From NCBI GenBank assembly GCA_020633895.1, contig JACKCT010000001.1:1-64000 (forward strand): a stretch of 64,000 nt of DNA. Reading direction: 5' to 3'. Of this stretch, positions 1 to 9,432 are shown piece by piece. The notes beneath the pieces are model-generated. The model worked only from the letters and a program-made list of their open reading frames with translations. It searched no databases and was not told the DNA's origin. Position 1 is the first letter of the stretch. Each line of letters begins with the position of its first letter. The stretch is from Deltaproteobacteria bacterium. GTDB taxonomy: Bacteria; Lernaellota; Lernaellaia; JACKCT01. The translations under genes and the position numbers were made by a program.

Positions 1-1271
1 TCGGCGAATCGCGCGCCGCCGTGCGTTTGCACCAGGTCGGCCAATTTGGCGAGTTGCTCGGACGAAATGCCGTCGCGCCGGGCGTGGTCCTCGGCCGTCG
101 CCAACAATGCCGCCACACTGCCGGGCTCGGCGGATTCGGTCGGCATCGCTAATTCTTCGTAGCCGTAGGCGCCGGAGCGGGACGCGTCCGCCAATAGTCG
201 CTCCAGCGCGTCCAAATCAAGCTTGGCCGCCAGCCGTTCGCGCAGGGCGTTGCGCCATTCGTCGATGCGATAATGCCGACGCAGCGTCTGTGTCAGGGCG
301 TCGAAAATTACCGGCTTGGAAAACAGTTCCGGATTCGTGTCCAGGCGCGAAATCGCCTCGTCGATACGCTCTTCGTCTTCCAACAGCTTCGCCTCGAAAA
401 TCGCCAGTCGCGCCGTGTCGCCGGTGAACGCGCCGTGTCGTCGTTCGATTTCTTTAAGCGCCCGGTCGCGCGCGTCGTCGGCAACCAGGCGATCCAGATA
501 CGCCCACAACAACTCGGGTTGATACGGCGCCGCGTCGAGAAGACGAACGTGGTCCGCGTCGGTCGATTCGGCGAGACGATACGCCTTGGCGATGCGCTCG
601 ACCTCGGCCAACGCGCTGCCCGCGTCAGCGGCGATATGTTGGCGACGCGTTTTGTCCGATGTCGTCGCGAGATCTTTGAGCAGGGCATCGAAGCGGCGGC
701 GATGCGTCGCGGCGGCGTCGGCCGGGTGGAGGCGTTCTTCGAGGAATCCGGCGCAGGTCGCCAGGACGGCCGCGTCGTCGGCGTGGGACTTGGCCAGGTC
801 ATCGGCGGCTTTCACGGACGCGTCCGGCCCTTCCGTTCGCAACGTCGCGTCGAGGAAGAGACGGGCCTTGTCGGCGTCGAGATCGGCATCCGAATTGACG
901 CTGTTTAGCAACGCCTGTCGCAACTCGTCGGGCCGCTTGGGCACGAGGGACGGCATGCCGAAAAGGTCGAATTCTTCCCACGTCGTGTTGAAATCCTTGG
1001 CGCCGTCGAAGGACAGCTTCGGTTCGAACGCGAATTTCGGCGACAGCGCGCGCTGGGGCCCGGCGAGGGCGGCGTCCTCCAACGCGGCGATGCGCTTGGC
1101 GCTGGTGCTCAAGGACGACAGCGGCCCTCCGGCGAACACATCCAGGCCGCGCTGAGGTTGGCCGACGTTGCACGAACGCGAAAAAAGGAACGCCATCAAG
1201 GCGACGAAGACCATTGCCCCGATCACGCCGTAGGTGATTTTTTGTTCGTTCGTGAGCGGCTGGTTGCTCAT
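1..1271 (-). CDS. Membrane-anchored protein of unknown function, C-terminally cut by the window edge
   Basis: The frame opens at an ATG at 1271 and stays open for 423 codons to the window edge, so the C-terminus is missing. Residues about 10-33 form one hydrophobic segment ending in FLFSRSCNV, consistent with a signal anchor. The rest is soluble, alanine-, leucine- and aspartate-rich and looks helical, as in tetratricopeptide-like scaffolds, but I cannot name a family. The start overlaps the stop of the upstream vWA gene (ATGA), implying translational coupling and membership of the Gld-type operon that begins at 10725. Function is unknown; a periplasm-facing accessory protein is an inference from context. 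Confidence 0.7.
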   Translation of the reverse strand, partial: MSNQPLTNEQKITYGVIGAMVFVALMAFLFSRSCNVGQPQRGLDVFAGGPLSSLSTSAKRIAALEDAALAGPQRALSPKFAFEPKLSFDGAKDFNTTWEEFDLFGMPSLVPKRPDELRQALLNSVNSDADLDADKARLFLDATLRTEGPDASVKAADDLAKSHADDAAVLATCAGFLEERLHPADAAATHRRRFDALLKDLATTSDKTRRQHIAADAGSALAEVERIAKAYRLAESTDADHVRLLDAAPYQPELLWAYLDRLVADDARDRALKEIERRHGAFTGDTARLAIFEAKLLEDEERIDEAISRLDTNPELFSKPVIFDALTQTLRRHYRIDEWRNALRERLAAKLDLDALERLLADASRSGAYGYEELAMPTESAEPGSVAALLATAEDHARRDGISSEQLAKLADLVQTHGGARFA

Positions 1272-3622
1272 CGCGCGCCTCCCGCGTCGGGGAGGATTTC
1301 GATGGTCGTCGTCATGCGGGTGACGTTATGGGCGAAGTCCTCGGCGAACCACTCGATGGTGTGTGTGCCGGCGGGCATGGAGGTCGGCAGGTCGAGCCGG
1401 CCGACGCTCGCGACGCGCTCATGGTCGTAACGCAGATCCACGTACCCCGCGTACGGCACCTTGGCCGACAAGCGCCGGGTATCCGCGTCCGCCGCCGCGA
1501 CGACCTCGACCGAATGCCCCGCGCGCCATTGTTCCGGCAGTCGCGGATGGATGGTCGGCGGCTTGCCGTCGATGACGAAGCGCTTGCGTTCGGTGTATCG
1601 CTCGCCGCGGATGCCGGTGAGGTAGAGGGTGCATTGATAGGAGCCGTCGGGCCAGCCGGGCGGGGCGAGAAAGCGCAGTTGCCAGATGTCCTCACCCGGC
1701 AGATAGCGCATTTTTTGCGTCAGGCCGAAGGGGAAGGACGCGACGACTTCGCGGATGCTCGGGTCGGTCTTCACGCGCAGGATCGGGTCGCCCGGCCGGA
1801 TGACGCGGGGGCGCAGCAGAGCGCGTGGGGCGGCCAGATAGCTGGTGTAGGGCGTGACGAAATTGTGCTGCTTGGCCAGGCGGATGATCTCGTCGATCCA
1901 CTCTTCGCGTTCGCCGTCGCGCTGGATGAGGTCGAGCAGTTCGTCCACCCGCGCCCGCGCCCAACGACGACGCAGCCCGGCGTGGTCCTCGGATTTGTCG
2001 GGCAACTCGACGGCTGTCTCGATCTGTCGCTCCGTGCCGTTTTCGACAAAACGCACGACGGCCTTGCCCGACGCGGCGCTTTTGTAGCGACCGAGAAAAT
2101 CCACGCTCCCGCCCGCGAACGCCGCCGCGACGCGCTTCGGGTACATATCCACCGGCGCGAGGCCGTCGAATTCCAGGCGTACATCTTCCAGCGGTTCGGC
2201 GTCCAGGTGGGCGGCGAGGGTCCGCGCCTTGGGTAGAAAATTTTCGGTGCCCGAGACGGTCGTGTACGACCCGCCGCCGGTCGCCGCCATGTCGCCGAGC
2301 AGCGCTCGGTTGGCGTCCAGGCCGACTCCGACAACGAAGGTGCGCGTGCCGGATTTCGCCAGGGCGCTTTTTTCGAAGGCGGCGAGGATTTTGTCGGGCT
2401 TGACGGTGGCGCGGGTCGGGGCGCCGTCGGTCAACAGCACGACACGGCGTGGTCCGGCGTTTTGAAATTGAGCGGCGATCGCGTCGAAAAGCGTCAGGTA
2501 GTTCGTCCCACCGGCGAGGCTCTGACGGGTGAGCCAATCGCCGACATTCGCGCGAGTCTCGGTGCTCCAGGGCTGCGTCGTCGGGGTCATGGCCTGTGGC
2601 GCGTCATCGAAACGCACCAACCCGACGCGGTCGCCGTCGCGCAGATTCGCTACGAGGTGATCGATGACCCGCACCGCGTTGGTCATCTTGTCCCACTGCA
2701 TCGACAGGCTGGTGTCCAAGGCGATGACCAACTCCTTGGCCGACACCGCCTCGGTCGGCGCGGACGGCGCGAACAGCACGCGCGCGCCGTAAAAGCCCGT
2801 GTCGTCCTTGGTCGGCGGCCCGGCGGTCAGCGACGGATTGCGTCGCACGTGTTCGACGTCGCGGTAGGCCAAGAAGACGATGTCGGACTTTTCGGTCGGG
2901 ATCGAGACGGCGGCGGTGATGTCCTCGGTCAGCGGCGCGTTTTGCATCGACAGGCGGGCGACAACTTCATGGTCGCTTCGCGAAACGACTTCGGGGACGA
3001 GGGCGTCGTTCAGGAATTCCACGTCGCCGATCGGTTGCGTGGAGCGAACCGTCAATTCGAATTCGAAGACCTCCGCGCGCATGGCGTCGTCGGCCCAGGT
3101 GCTGGGGAAATGGAAGTTGAGGCGTTCGCCTTCGACGGGCAGGGTCTGGGAATATTGTAATTCGACGCGCTTGGTGCCGTAGGCGGGGATGGGGACGATG
3201 CGGCAGCGAAAGGCGGTCATGTCCCGCTCGTCGCGGGTTTCGATCAGGCCCGGGTCGATGTAGCGGGCGCGCAGGTCGTTGTAGGCCGACTCGGCCTTGC
3301 GACGCTCGATGATGACGCCGGGGATGCGGATGCCGTCGTCCCAGATGGCGAAGTCCGACAGCTCCCCCGTGTCCGGGACGCCGAATTCGTAGTCGGCTTC
3401 GAGCACGTCGCCACTGTGGCTGCGGAAGATTTGCAGCACGTCCACGGTCGCCATGCCGTTGTCGACAACCGCCCGCACCTCCATGCGCGAGAGCGTCAGC
3501 GCCCCGGCCTCCAGCGCTCGACCGCGTGAGAGGGCGGTGATCGACGAGCCGTCCGCCCATGCCGCGCACGCGCCGCACAGAACCGCGAAGATCGTCAGAA
3601 ATCGGGGGAGCATTCGTTGCAA
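1268..3622 (-). CDS. Secreted VIT and von Willebrand factor A domain protein
   Basis: This 784-residue protein starts with a signal peptide (residues 1-23, ending CAAWADG). A VIT-type beta domain follows at about 40-170, with the expected pattern of an amphipathic strand region followed by RRKAESAYNDL. A vWA domain spans about 295-480; its MIDAS motif DTSLS is at 303-307, and the later GGTNY and LLTDGAP segments supply the remaining metal ligands, so metal-dependent binding looks intact. The C-terminal 200 residues look beta-rich (Ig-like). Proteins of this build usually mediate protein-protein contact outside the cytoplasm. It is the fifth gene of the minus-strand operon, 39 bases after the propeller gene. 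Confidence 0.85.
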   Translation of the reverse strand: MQRMLPRFLTIFAVLCGACAAWADGSSITALSRGRALEAGALTLSRMEVRAVVDNGMATVDVLQIFRSHSGDVLEADYEFGVPDTGELSDFAIWDDGIRIPGVIIERRKAESAYNDLRARYIDPGLIETRDERDMTAFRCRIVPIPAYGTKRVELQYSQTLPVEGERLNFHFPSTWADDAMRAEVFEFELTVRSTQPIGDVEFLNDALVPEVVSRSDHEVVARLSMQNAPLTEDITAAVSIPTEKSDIVFLAYRDVEHVRRNPSLTAGPPTKDDTGFYGARVLFAPSAPTEAVSAKELVIALDTSLSMQWDKMTNAVRVIDHLVANLRDGDRVGLVRFDDAPQAMTPTTQPWSTETRANVGDWLTRQSLAGGTNYLTLFDAIAAQFQNAGPRRVVLLTDGAPTRATVKPDKILAAFEKSALAKSGTRTFVVGVGLDANRALLGDMAATGGGSYTTVSGTENFLPKARTLAAHLDAEPLEDVRLEFDGLAPVDMYPKRVAAAFAGGSVDFLGRYKSAASGKAVVRFVENGTERQIETAVELPDKSEDHAGLRRRWARARVDELLDLIQRDGEREEWIDEIIRLAKQHNFVTPYTSYLAAPRALLRPRVIRPGDPILRVKTDPSIREVVASFPFGLTQKMRYLPGEDIWQLRFLAPPGWPDGSYQCTLYLTGIRGERYTERKRFVIDGKPPTIHPRLPEQWRAGHSVEVVAAADADTRRLSAKVPYAGYVDLRYDHERVASVGRLDLPTSMPAGTHTIEWFAEDFAHNVTRMTTTIEILPDAGGAR

Positions 3623-3661
3623 CAGGCCGCTCCACGACCGGACCGTCGAAAATTGAACGAG

Positions 3662-5584
3662 TCAGTCCACCTTATCGGCGGCGCGAAGCAGGTCAAGAGA
3701 TGTCAGCGCGACGCCCTGGTCCGTGCCCACGACGAGGCGCCCGTCGGCGCACGCCACGGAGGTGACATTCAACGAAGGCAGTCCCGAGGTCGCGGCCCGG
3801 AGGCGTTGGCCTTTCTCGGCGACGAGCAGCCCGTTTTCCAGCGAGCCGAAGACGACCGCCTCGCCGCAGGCCGTGCCCGCGCCCAGGTTGACGCTCGCTT
3901 TTTCATAGCCCGCGACGCCGGTAAGCGTTCCCTCAGCGTCCACGCGCATCACGCCGCCGCCGTAGGTGCCGACGTAGACGGCGTCGTCGACGGAGACCAG
4001 CGCGCTGACCCATGGGTGACGCAGTCCGTCTTTTTCCGTCAGACACGCCAAGACCTGAAGGCCGTCGGACCCGCCGACGCGACACAGGCCGCCGAGGGTG
4101 CCGACCCAGATGTCGTCGGAAAGGCCTCGGGCGAGGGCGTAGAGGTGGTTGTTGACCAGGCCGTGGAAGGCGTAGATCGAGCGCGTCGTCGCGGTCCCTA
4201 CCAGGCTGAGGCCCGCGGCGGTGGCGGCGTAGATTCCGCGCGCGGTGGGCAGGACGGCGGTGACGTTTTGATGGATGAGGCCGGTGTCGCCGGTCAGGTG
4301 ACGCAGGGCTTTGCCGTGGGGGTCGAGTTCGTAGAGGCCGTCGGTGGCGCCGATCAGGACGCGGCCGTCGGAGGCGGCGGCGATGGCGGAGACGCCGGGG
4401 ATGTCGGGAGCGAAGGGGAGCGCGAGGCTCAGGTTGTCGCGCAGGAGCGTCGCGCCGGTATTGAGTCCGCCGACGAGCCACGTGTCGTCGCCGAAGGGAG
4501 CGAGGACGGTGGTGTAATTTTCGGCCAGACCTGCTTCGTCGCCGTGGGAGGCGGGTTCGAGGCGCCGGGTGCGGGGGTCGTAGGTGGAAATGCCGCCCGC
4601 GCCGCCCACGAAGATCACCCCGTCGCGCCCGCGCCGCAGCGCCAGGATAGAGTCCGTCGCCTGGGCGAAAGGTCGTTTTTCTCCATCGCGAAAGAGGCGC
4701 CCGGAGAAATCGCCGAAGATTGCCGTGTCGTCGAGGTCGTCCGGCGGGAGGACGGCGGTGACGAACAGGTCGTCGCGGCGCGTTTCGACGCGTTCCGGCG
4801 TCCAGACGGCGTATCCGCGCTCGCCCCCGAGGTGCATCGCGCCCTCGACGTCCGGGCCGATGACGGCGTGGATCGGCCCGAGATCCAGGCCGTCGACCGG
4901 CGTGATTTTGCATTCGGCGCCTTGGGGCCGGATTTGGAGCAATCCGTCGTCCACCGGCGCGACCAGGTATTCAGCGGCGAAGGGCGCGACGCGGCGGTAT
5001 CGGCCTTTCGGCAGGGCGCAGATTCGTTCGGCGCGGCGGTTGCCAAATCGGTAAATCCCGCCCGCCTCGGTCAGAACGGTGATGGCTTCGTCGGCGAAGA
5101 ATCCGTCCGCGATCGGGCCGATGGCGGGGTCGGCGAAGGCATAGGTATGCACGTCGCGAGGTTGGCCGGCGTGGTCGAATCGGATGGCGGCGACGCCTTC
5201 GCGGCCGACAACGAGCGCGCGGTCGGCGGCCGAATCGACGCGCAACGCGGCGGTGAAGGGCAGGCCGGTGGGGCGCGCCGCGACGCGGTCGCCGAGGACG
5301 ACGCCTCCGTCGGTGGCGGCAAGGCGCACGGCGCCGGTGTCCGGGTCGAGGGCGAAGTCGCGTACGGTGGAACGGGCGGAGGTCCAGGCAAGGATCGCCG
5401 GACCGGGCGCGAAAGGATCTTCGAGCCGCCGGACGACAAGCGGCGTCGTGGGGCGTCTCGGGTGTTGTTCGGCGTTCAGGGCGATGTCGGCTTGGCGTTT
5501 GGCGGGCAGGACGACGGACACGATCAAGGCTGCCAGCACGACGAGGATCGCGACACCGGCCACCGGGAGCAGGCGACGGTTCAA
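3662..5584 (-). CDS. Membrane-anchored beta-propeller protein (two-component-regulator-propeller-like)
   Basis: The protein has 640 residues. An N-terminal transmembrane helix (about residues 6-26, LPVAGVAILVVLAALIVSVV) anchors a large exported domain. That domain is made of repeated blades with the pattern G-x-(V/I)-x-V-G-T-x-x-G-(L/V), for example IWVGTLGGLCRV and VYVGTYGGGVMRV. This resembles the sensor propellers of hybrid two-component regulators, but there is no kinase or output domain. It lies between a DUF4340 protein and a VIT/vWA protein in one operon, so a structural or ligand-sensing role at the cell surface is plausible but inferred. Confidence 0.75.
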   Translation of the reverse strand: MNRRLLPVAGVAILVVLAALIVSVVLPAKRQADIALNAEQHPRRPTTPLVVRRLEDPFAPGPAILAWTSARSTVRDFALDPDTGAVRLAATDGGVVLGDRVAARPTGLPFTAALRVDSAADRALVVGREGVAAIRFDHAGQPRDVHTYAFADPAIGPIADGFFADEAITVLTEAGGIYRFGNRRAERICALPKGRYRRVAPFAAEYLVAPVDDGLLQIRPQGAECKITPVDGLDLGPIHAVIGPDVEGAMHLGGERGYAVWTPERVETRRDDLFVTAVLPPDDLDDTAIFGDFSGRLFRDGEKRPFAQATDSILALRRGRDGVIFVGGAGGISTYDPRTRRLEPASHGDEAGLAENYTTVLAPFGDDTWLVGGLNTGATLLRDNLSLALPFAPDIPGVSAIAAASDGRVLIGATDGLYELDPHGKALRHLTGDTGLIHQNVTAVLPTARGIYAATAAGLSLVGTATTRSIYAFHGLVNNHLYALARGLSDDIWVGTLGGLCRVGGSDGLQVLACLTEKDGLRHPWVSALVSVDDAVYVGTYGGGVMRVDAEGTLTGVAGYEKASVNLGAGTACGEAVVFGSLENGLLVAEKGQRLRAATSGLPSLNVTSVACADGRLVVGTDQGVALTSLDLLRAADKVD

Positions 5585-5602
5585 CGAGTCCTCGCGGCGG
5601 GC

Positions 5603-7108
5603 TTACTCATCGGCCGGCGCGTCGGAGGATTCGGCGGCCGCCTTCTTTTTCATGAGCTGGTCCATGATCTGCCGCTGCATGATCTGTTGGCGCTGCTGCT
5701 GCATGAGCTGGTCGCGAATCTCGGGAGGCAGATTCTTGAGCATCTCGGGATTGAAGTTGGGCTGACGCTGGGCGGCGGGGGCGTTGCCGACCTTGAAAAA
5801 GGCCAGCTTCTTGAGCGCGCCGCTCGGTTCGGTTTTTTTCACGGCGTAGACAAAGCCCTCGTCGTTGCGGGCATAAATTGTCTCGTCGTCGCGCTGACCG
5901 CCGAAGCGCACCGCTTTTTCCGTGCCGTCGGCGAGGGTGACGACGACCAGCCCCAGCGGCGCTTCGAAGCCCATCTCCGGCGTCGATTCGGCGCCGATTT
6001 CTTTCACGGCCTTGACGTTGCCGATGGCCCGCAGCGCGGTGTCGACCTTCTTGGGATCGAGGACGAATCCGTCGACGGACTCGCCGTTCGACTCGGTCAT
6101 TTTCCAGTCGCCGTCTTTTTCGAACACCAGCCGCCGGTCGCCTTCGGTGATCGACAGACGCGTGGCGTCGGCGACGTCGTAGCGCATCAGACGCATGTCC
6201 CGCAGATCGTCGAGAGATTTGTCCAAGCGGTCGTGGGCGTAGGAGGCGATCTTGTAAATCTGCGTTCCGTCGCCGCGTTTGACGAAGGTCTGCTTGTCGG
6301 CGGTGTCGCCCATTTCCAAGCGCGCGGGGCCGCCGACGGTGGTCGCGGTGATGACAAGCGGCGGCGTGGCCAGGCCGACTTCCTCGGGCGTGGTGTTGTC
6401 GGCGAACTCCGCGGCGCGCAGGTTCGAGAAAGCGCCGACGAGGCTCTCGACTTGCGTTTGGTCCAGGACGAATCGCTCGGGCAGTTCGGCGGGAGCCGCG
6501 ACGCGCCACTGGTCGCCGTCTTTTTCCAGACGTAGGGCGTCCGCGCCGCGCAGCATCTCGACGGCGGAAATTTCGTCCTTTTTCAGGTCAAAAATTGTCT
6601 TGCTGCGCCAGGCCTCAACCGTCGTGGGGAAGGACGAAGAGACGCGGCCTTCGGTGCGATAGACCTCGTCCTGATCCGGCTTGCGGACGAATTGCCCCCG
6701 TCGGTCGGAGGTGTCCTTGCCCAAAACCAGGCGCCAGATGTCGCCGTTGGCGTCGGCCAGGGCGATGTTTGCGGCGCCGTCGCCCAACTCGTAGGTGGCG
6801 TGGCCCGAGGCGTTTTTCGAGACCAGTTCGCCGCCCTTGAGGGCCGAGGCTTTCTTGAGGGCGGCCTCGACCTTGTCGGCGTCGGCCTGGAATCCGCCGG
6901 GATCGATGGTCCACGCGTCGCCGTTTTTCGCGAGGGTGAACGATTGGTCCTTGGCGCTGATTTCGATTTTCGTCACCGCCGCCGGATCCACCTGAGGCAA
7001 GGTGAGCAGGGGCGTGGTGTCCTGCTTGTCCGGCCCGCTCGTGACCAGGGCCAGCAGCAGGGCGACGGCGAAAGCGGCAAGACTTGCGAGGGTGCGTTTC
7101 CACAACAT
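5603..7108 (-). CDS. DUF4340 domain protein of Gld-type system 1
   Basis: The protein has 501 residues from an ATG at 7108 that overlaps the stop of the upstream fused permease gene (ATGA). An in-frame upstream start at 7171 is less likely because it would lie inside that gene. An N-terminal helix (LASLAAFAVALLLALVTSG) is followed by two or more DUF4340 modules, seen as repeated W-x-(I/V)-x-x-P motifs and recurring lysine- and aspartate-rich beta segments (WTIDPGG, WRVAAPAELPE, WKMTESNGE). The C-terminus is glutamine/methionine-rich and ends in a lysine/alanine tail. DUF4340 proteins are regularly encoded after GldG-like ABC auxiliary proteins, and that order is kept here. The molecular function is not established. 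Confidence 0.85.
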   Translation of the reverse strand: MLWKRTLASLAAFAVALLLALVTSGPDKQDTTPLLTLPQVDPAAVTKIEISAKDQSFTLAKNGDAWTIDPGGFQADADKVEAALKKASALKGGELVSKNASGHATYELGDGAANIALADANGDIWRLVLGKDTSDRRGQFVRKPDQDEVYRTEGRVSSSFPTTVEAWRSKTIFDLKKDEISAVEMLRGADALRLEKDGDQWRVAAPAELPERFVLDQTQVESLVGAFSNLRAAEFADNTTPEEVGLATPPLVITATTVGGPARLEMGDTADKQTFVKRGDGTQIYKIASYAHDRLDKSLDDLRDMRLMRYDVADATRLSITEGDRRLVFEKDGDWKMTESNGESVDGFVLDPKKVDTALRAIGNVKAVKEIGAESTPEMGFEAPLGLVVVTLADGTEKAVRFGGQRDDETIYARNDEGFVYAVKKTEPSGALKKLAFFKVGNAPAAQRQPNFNPEMLKNLPPEIRDQLMQQQRQQIMQRQIMDQLMKKKAAAESSDAPADE

Positions 7109-9432
7109 CACGCGGCCTCCTCGCCCAGGGCCACGGGACCGCGCCGTTTTTTGCGTTGGCGCATGGTCCACCGGACAACGCCGTAGGCCGCGAACAACAG
7201 GGGCAGGCCGAACATATTGCCGTATTTGACCGCGTTGCGCGTGGTGGCGCTCTCGGCCTCGACGGGGCGGTTGATGATGTTGCGGCTGCGGATGCCGATC
7301 AGCCGTTCGTCGTTGTCCAGCCAGTCGATCAGGTTGGCGATGAAGACCTGGCCCAGGGCGTTGCGCATGGCGTCGCTGATCCAGGTGGAGGTGCCGACGA
7401 CCGCGACGCGTGTCTTGGGGCTTTGCTTTTCGATGGACGAAACAGCCGGCGCACCGGATTCGTCGGAAGGGATGGGCTTGTCGGCATACAGGCTGGCGAA
7501 TTCGCCCTCGACCGTCGCGACCAGGTCCTGGGGCCCGGCGAAGTCTCCGTCAGGCTGGGGGAGCATTTGGGGTTCGACCAGGAACGAGTCGTCAATGTCG
7601 AACAGCCAGGATTTTTCGGACGAGCGGGCAAGGATTTCCTCGGCCAGTCCCACCTTTTCCACGAGATGCACCGGCGAGGCGAAGGTGAGCGTCAAATCGC
7701 GCAGGTTCTTTGTGACCGGCGTGTCCTCGGCCATGTCCCGCACGCGGATGAAGGGCGGGAAGTCCACGTAGCTTTGGATGCGGAAGTTGCCCTGTTGACG
7801 CATCATCGCGACGCGCTGGTTTTGCTGATCGAGCACCAGATGGGGTTCGATGCGCACGCCGAGGTTTTCGACCAGATCGGTCAGGCCCGTGTCCAGCGGC
7901 CGTCCGATGAAGGACTGCATGTCGATGGCGGCCCGGTCGACGAGGAACAGGGCCTTGCCGCCGCCCATGACGAATTGATCCAGGGCCACCAGGGCGGCGT
8001 CGGAGAGCTTCTCGCGAGGACCGGCGACGACGAGGATTTGCACATCGGCCAACGCTGCCGCGCCGCGAGACAGATCCACGTCCTTAACCGTGTATTTTTC
8101 GCCGAGCGTTTGCGCCGCTTGGGACAAGCCCTGGGCCGAGGTGAGCATCCCGAAGCCGGAGGCCATGCCGACGGTCGGCGCGTTCTCACGCGTCATCTTG
8201 GCGATGCGCGAGGAAATCTGAAATTCGAGATCATTGAGATTCTGGATGACGGGGACGGCCTCGACTTTGTCCCGATAGGCAATGGACAGGCCCACGTAGA
8301 CCTTGACGACCTGCACTTCGTCCTTGTCGAGCTTGTTGACCTCGACCTTGGGGATACCGGCGGTGCGGGCCTCGGCGATCAGTTCCTCGTCGGGCTTGCC
8401 GTCGGCACCGGCGGTGTCCGGGTCGATGAATTCGTACGTGAAGTTGCCGTCGGCGGCGTCGCGATATTCCTCGAGCTGGTCGCGCAGGTAGGCCGCGTGG
8501 TTGTTGAGGGGCGCGGGCAGATTCTTGGAAGCGTAGACCTTGACGCGCACCTGGTCGGGCAGATCGGCGACGAGTTTTTCGCTGGCGGGGGAGAGGGTGT
8601 ACAGGCCGTCCTCGGTCAGGTCGACGCGGGCGTAGACGTTGGTCGAGACGACGGCCAGCGCGCCGATCGCGCCCAGGGTGCCCGCCAGGTAGAGGACGCG
8701 GTTCAAGCGCCACTCGTGGGTATGGTCGGTCAGGCGGGAGCGAAGGACGAAGACGGTCGCGAACAGAAACGCGGCGATGGCCGCACCCGAATAGAACAGA
8801 TCGCGGGTGTCGAGCAGCCCCCGGGCGACGTTGCGGAAATGGGCCCCGGCGCCCAGGTATTGGACGAAGTTCTGCATCCCCTCGGGGACGAAAGGCAGGA
8901 GGTAGTCCAGGACGAGCAGCAGCAGGCCGGCGGCCGTGGCGACGATGAGGCTGACGACCTGGGCGCCCGTGACGGCCGAGCAGAACAGGCCCAGGGCGAT
9001 GAAGGTGCCGCCCAGGGCGAACAGGCCGATGTATCCGCCGATCACCGGGCCCCAATCCAGGTCGCCGAGGGCGTCGATGGACAGGGAGTAGGCGACGGTC
9101 AGCAGAAGGTAGACACCCAGCAGCGCCCAAGCGGCGAGGAATTTGCCGGCGACGACTTCCCATTCCCGGACCGGCAGCGTCAGCAGGGGCTCCAAGGTGC
9201 CGGATTTTCGCTCCTCGGCGAACAGGCGCATGGTGATGGCCGGGGCGAACAGGGCGAACGACCAGGACGCCAGCACGAAAAACTGGCGTTGGGTGGCCTG
9301 GCCGCCGAGGAAGAAGGTCTGGAAGAAAAAGTAGCCGATGACGACCAGGAGGATCGTCACGACGATGTAGGCGATCGGTGAGTTGAAGTAGGAGCGCCAT
9401 TCGCGCTTGAAGATCGTCCAGACGCGCGCCAT
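7108..9432 (-). CDS. Fused ABC-2 permease and GldG-like auxiliary protein
   Basis: This 774-residue protein joins two subunits usually encoded separately. Residues 1 to about 240 are an ABC-2 (GldF-like) permease with six predicted helices and the conserved cytoplasmic segment MRLFAEERKSGTLEPLL. After a further helix (about 250-270), residues about 275-730 match the GldG/ABC_transp_aux region, with ARVDLTEDGLYTLSPAS at its start. A last helix near 735-755 is followed by a basic tail. The corresponding genes of the second system in this window are separate, which makes the fusion easy to see. It sits directly after the ATPase gene (start 9432, upstream stop at 9433-9435) and probably forms the membrane part of an ABC complex of unknown substrate. 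Confidence 0.88.
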   Translation of the reverse strand: MARVWTIFKREWRSYFNSPIAYIVVTILLVVIGYFFFQTFFLGGQATQRQFFVLASWSFALFAPAITMRLFAEERKSGTLEPLLTLPVREWEVVAGKFLAAWALLGVYLLLTVAYSLSIDALGDLDWGPVIGGYIGLFALGGTFIALGLFCSAVTGAQVVSLIVATAAGLLLLVLDYLLPFVPEGMQNFVQYLGAGAHFRNVARGLLDTRDLFYSGAAIAAFLFATVFVLRSRLTDHTHEWRLNRVLYLAGTLGAIGALAVVSTNVYARVDLTEDGLYTLSPASEKLVADLPDQVRVKVYASKNLPAPLNNHAAYLRDQLEEYRDAADGNFTYEFIDPDTAGADGKPDEELIAEARTAGIPKVEVNKLDKDEVQVVKVYVGLSIAYRDKVEAVPVIQNLNDLEFQISSRIAKMTRENAPTVGMASGFGMLTSAQGLSQAAQTLGEKYTVKDVDLSRGAAALADVQILVVAGPREKLSDAALVALDQFVMGGGKALFLVDRAAIDMQSFIGRPLDTGLTDLVENLGVRIEPHLVLDQQNQRVAMMRQQGNFRIQSYVDFPPFIRVRDMAEDTPVTKNLRDLTLTFASPVHLVEKVGLAEEILARSSEKSWLFDIDDSFLVEPQMLPQPDGDFAGPQDLVATVEGEFASLYADKPIPSDESGAPAVSSIEKQSPKTRVAVVGTSTWISDAMRNALGQVFIANLIDWLDNDERLIGIRSRNIINRPVEAESATTRNAVKYGNMFGLPLLFAAYGVVRWTMRQRKKRRGPVALGEEAA

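Noticed and set aside
3617-6535. A 972-codon open frame on the plus strand
   Set aside because: It lies antisense to the propeller and DUF4340 genes and has a composition typical of GC-rich antisense frames (Gly, Val, Arg, Asp runs) with no domain.
7084-9381. A 765-codon open frame on the plus strand
   Set aside because: Antisense to the fused permease-GldG gene, which has clear membrane helices and motifs.
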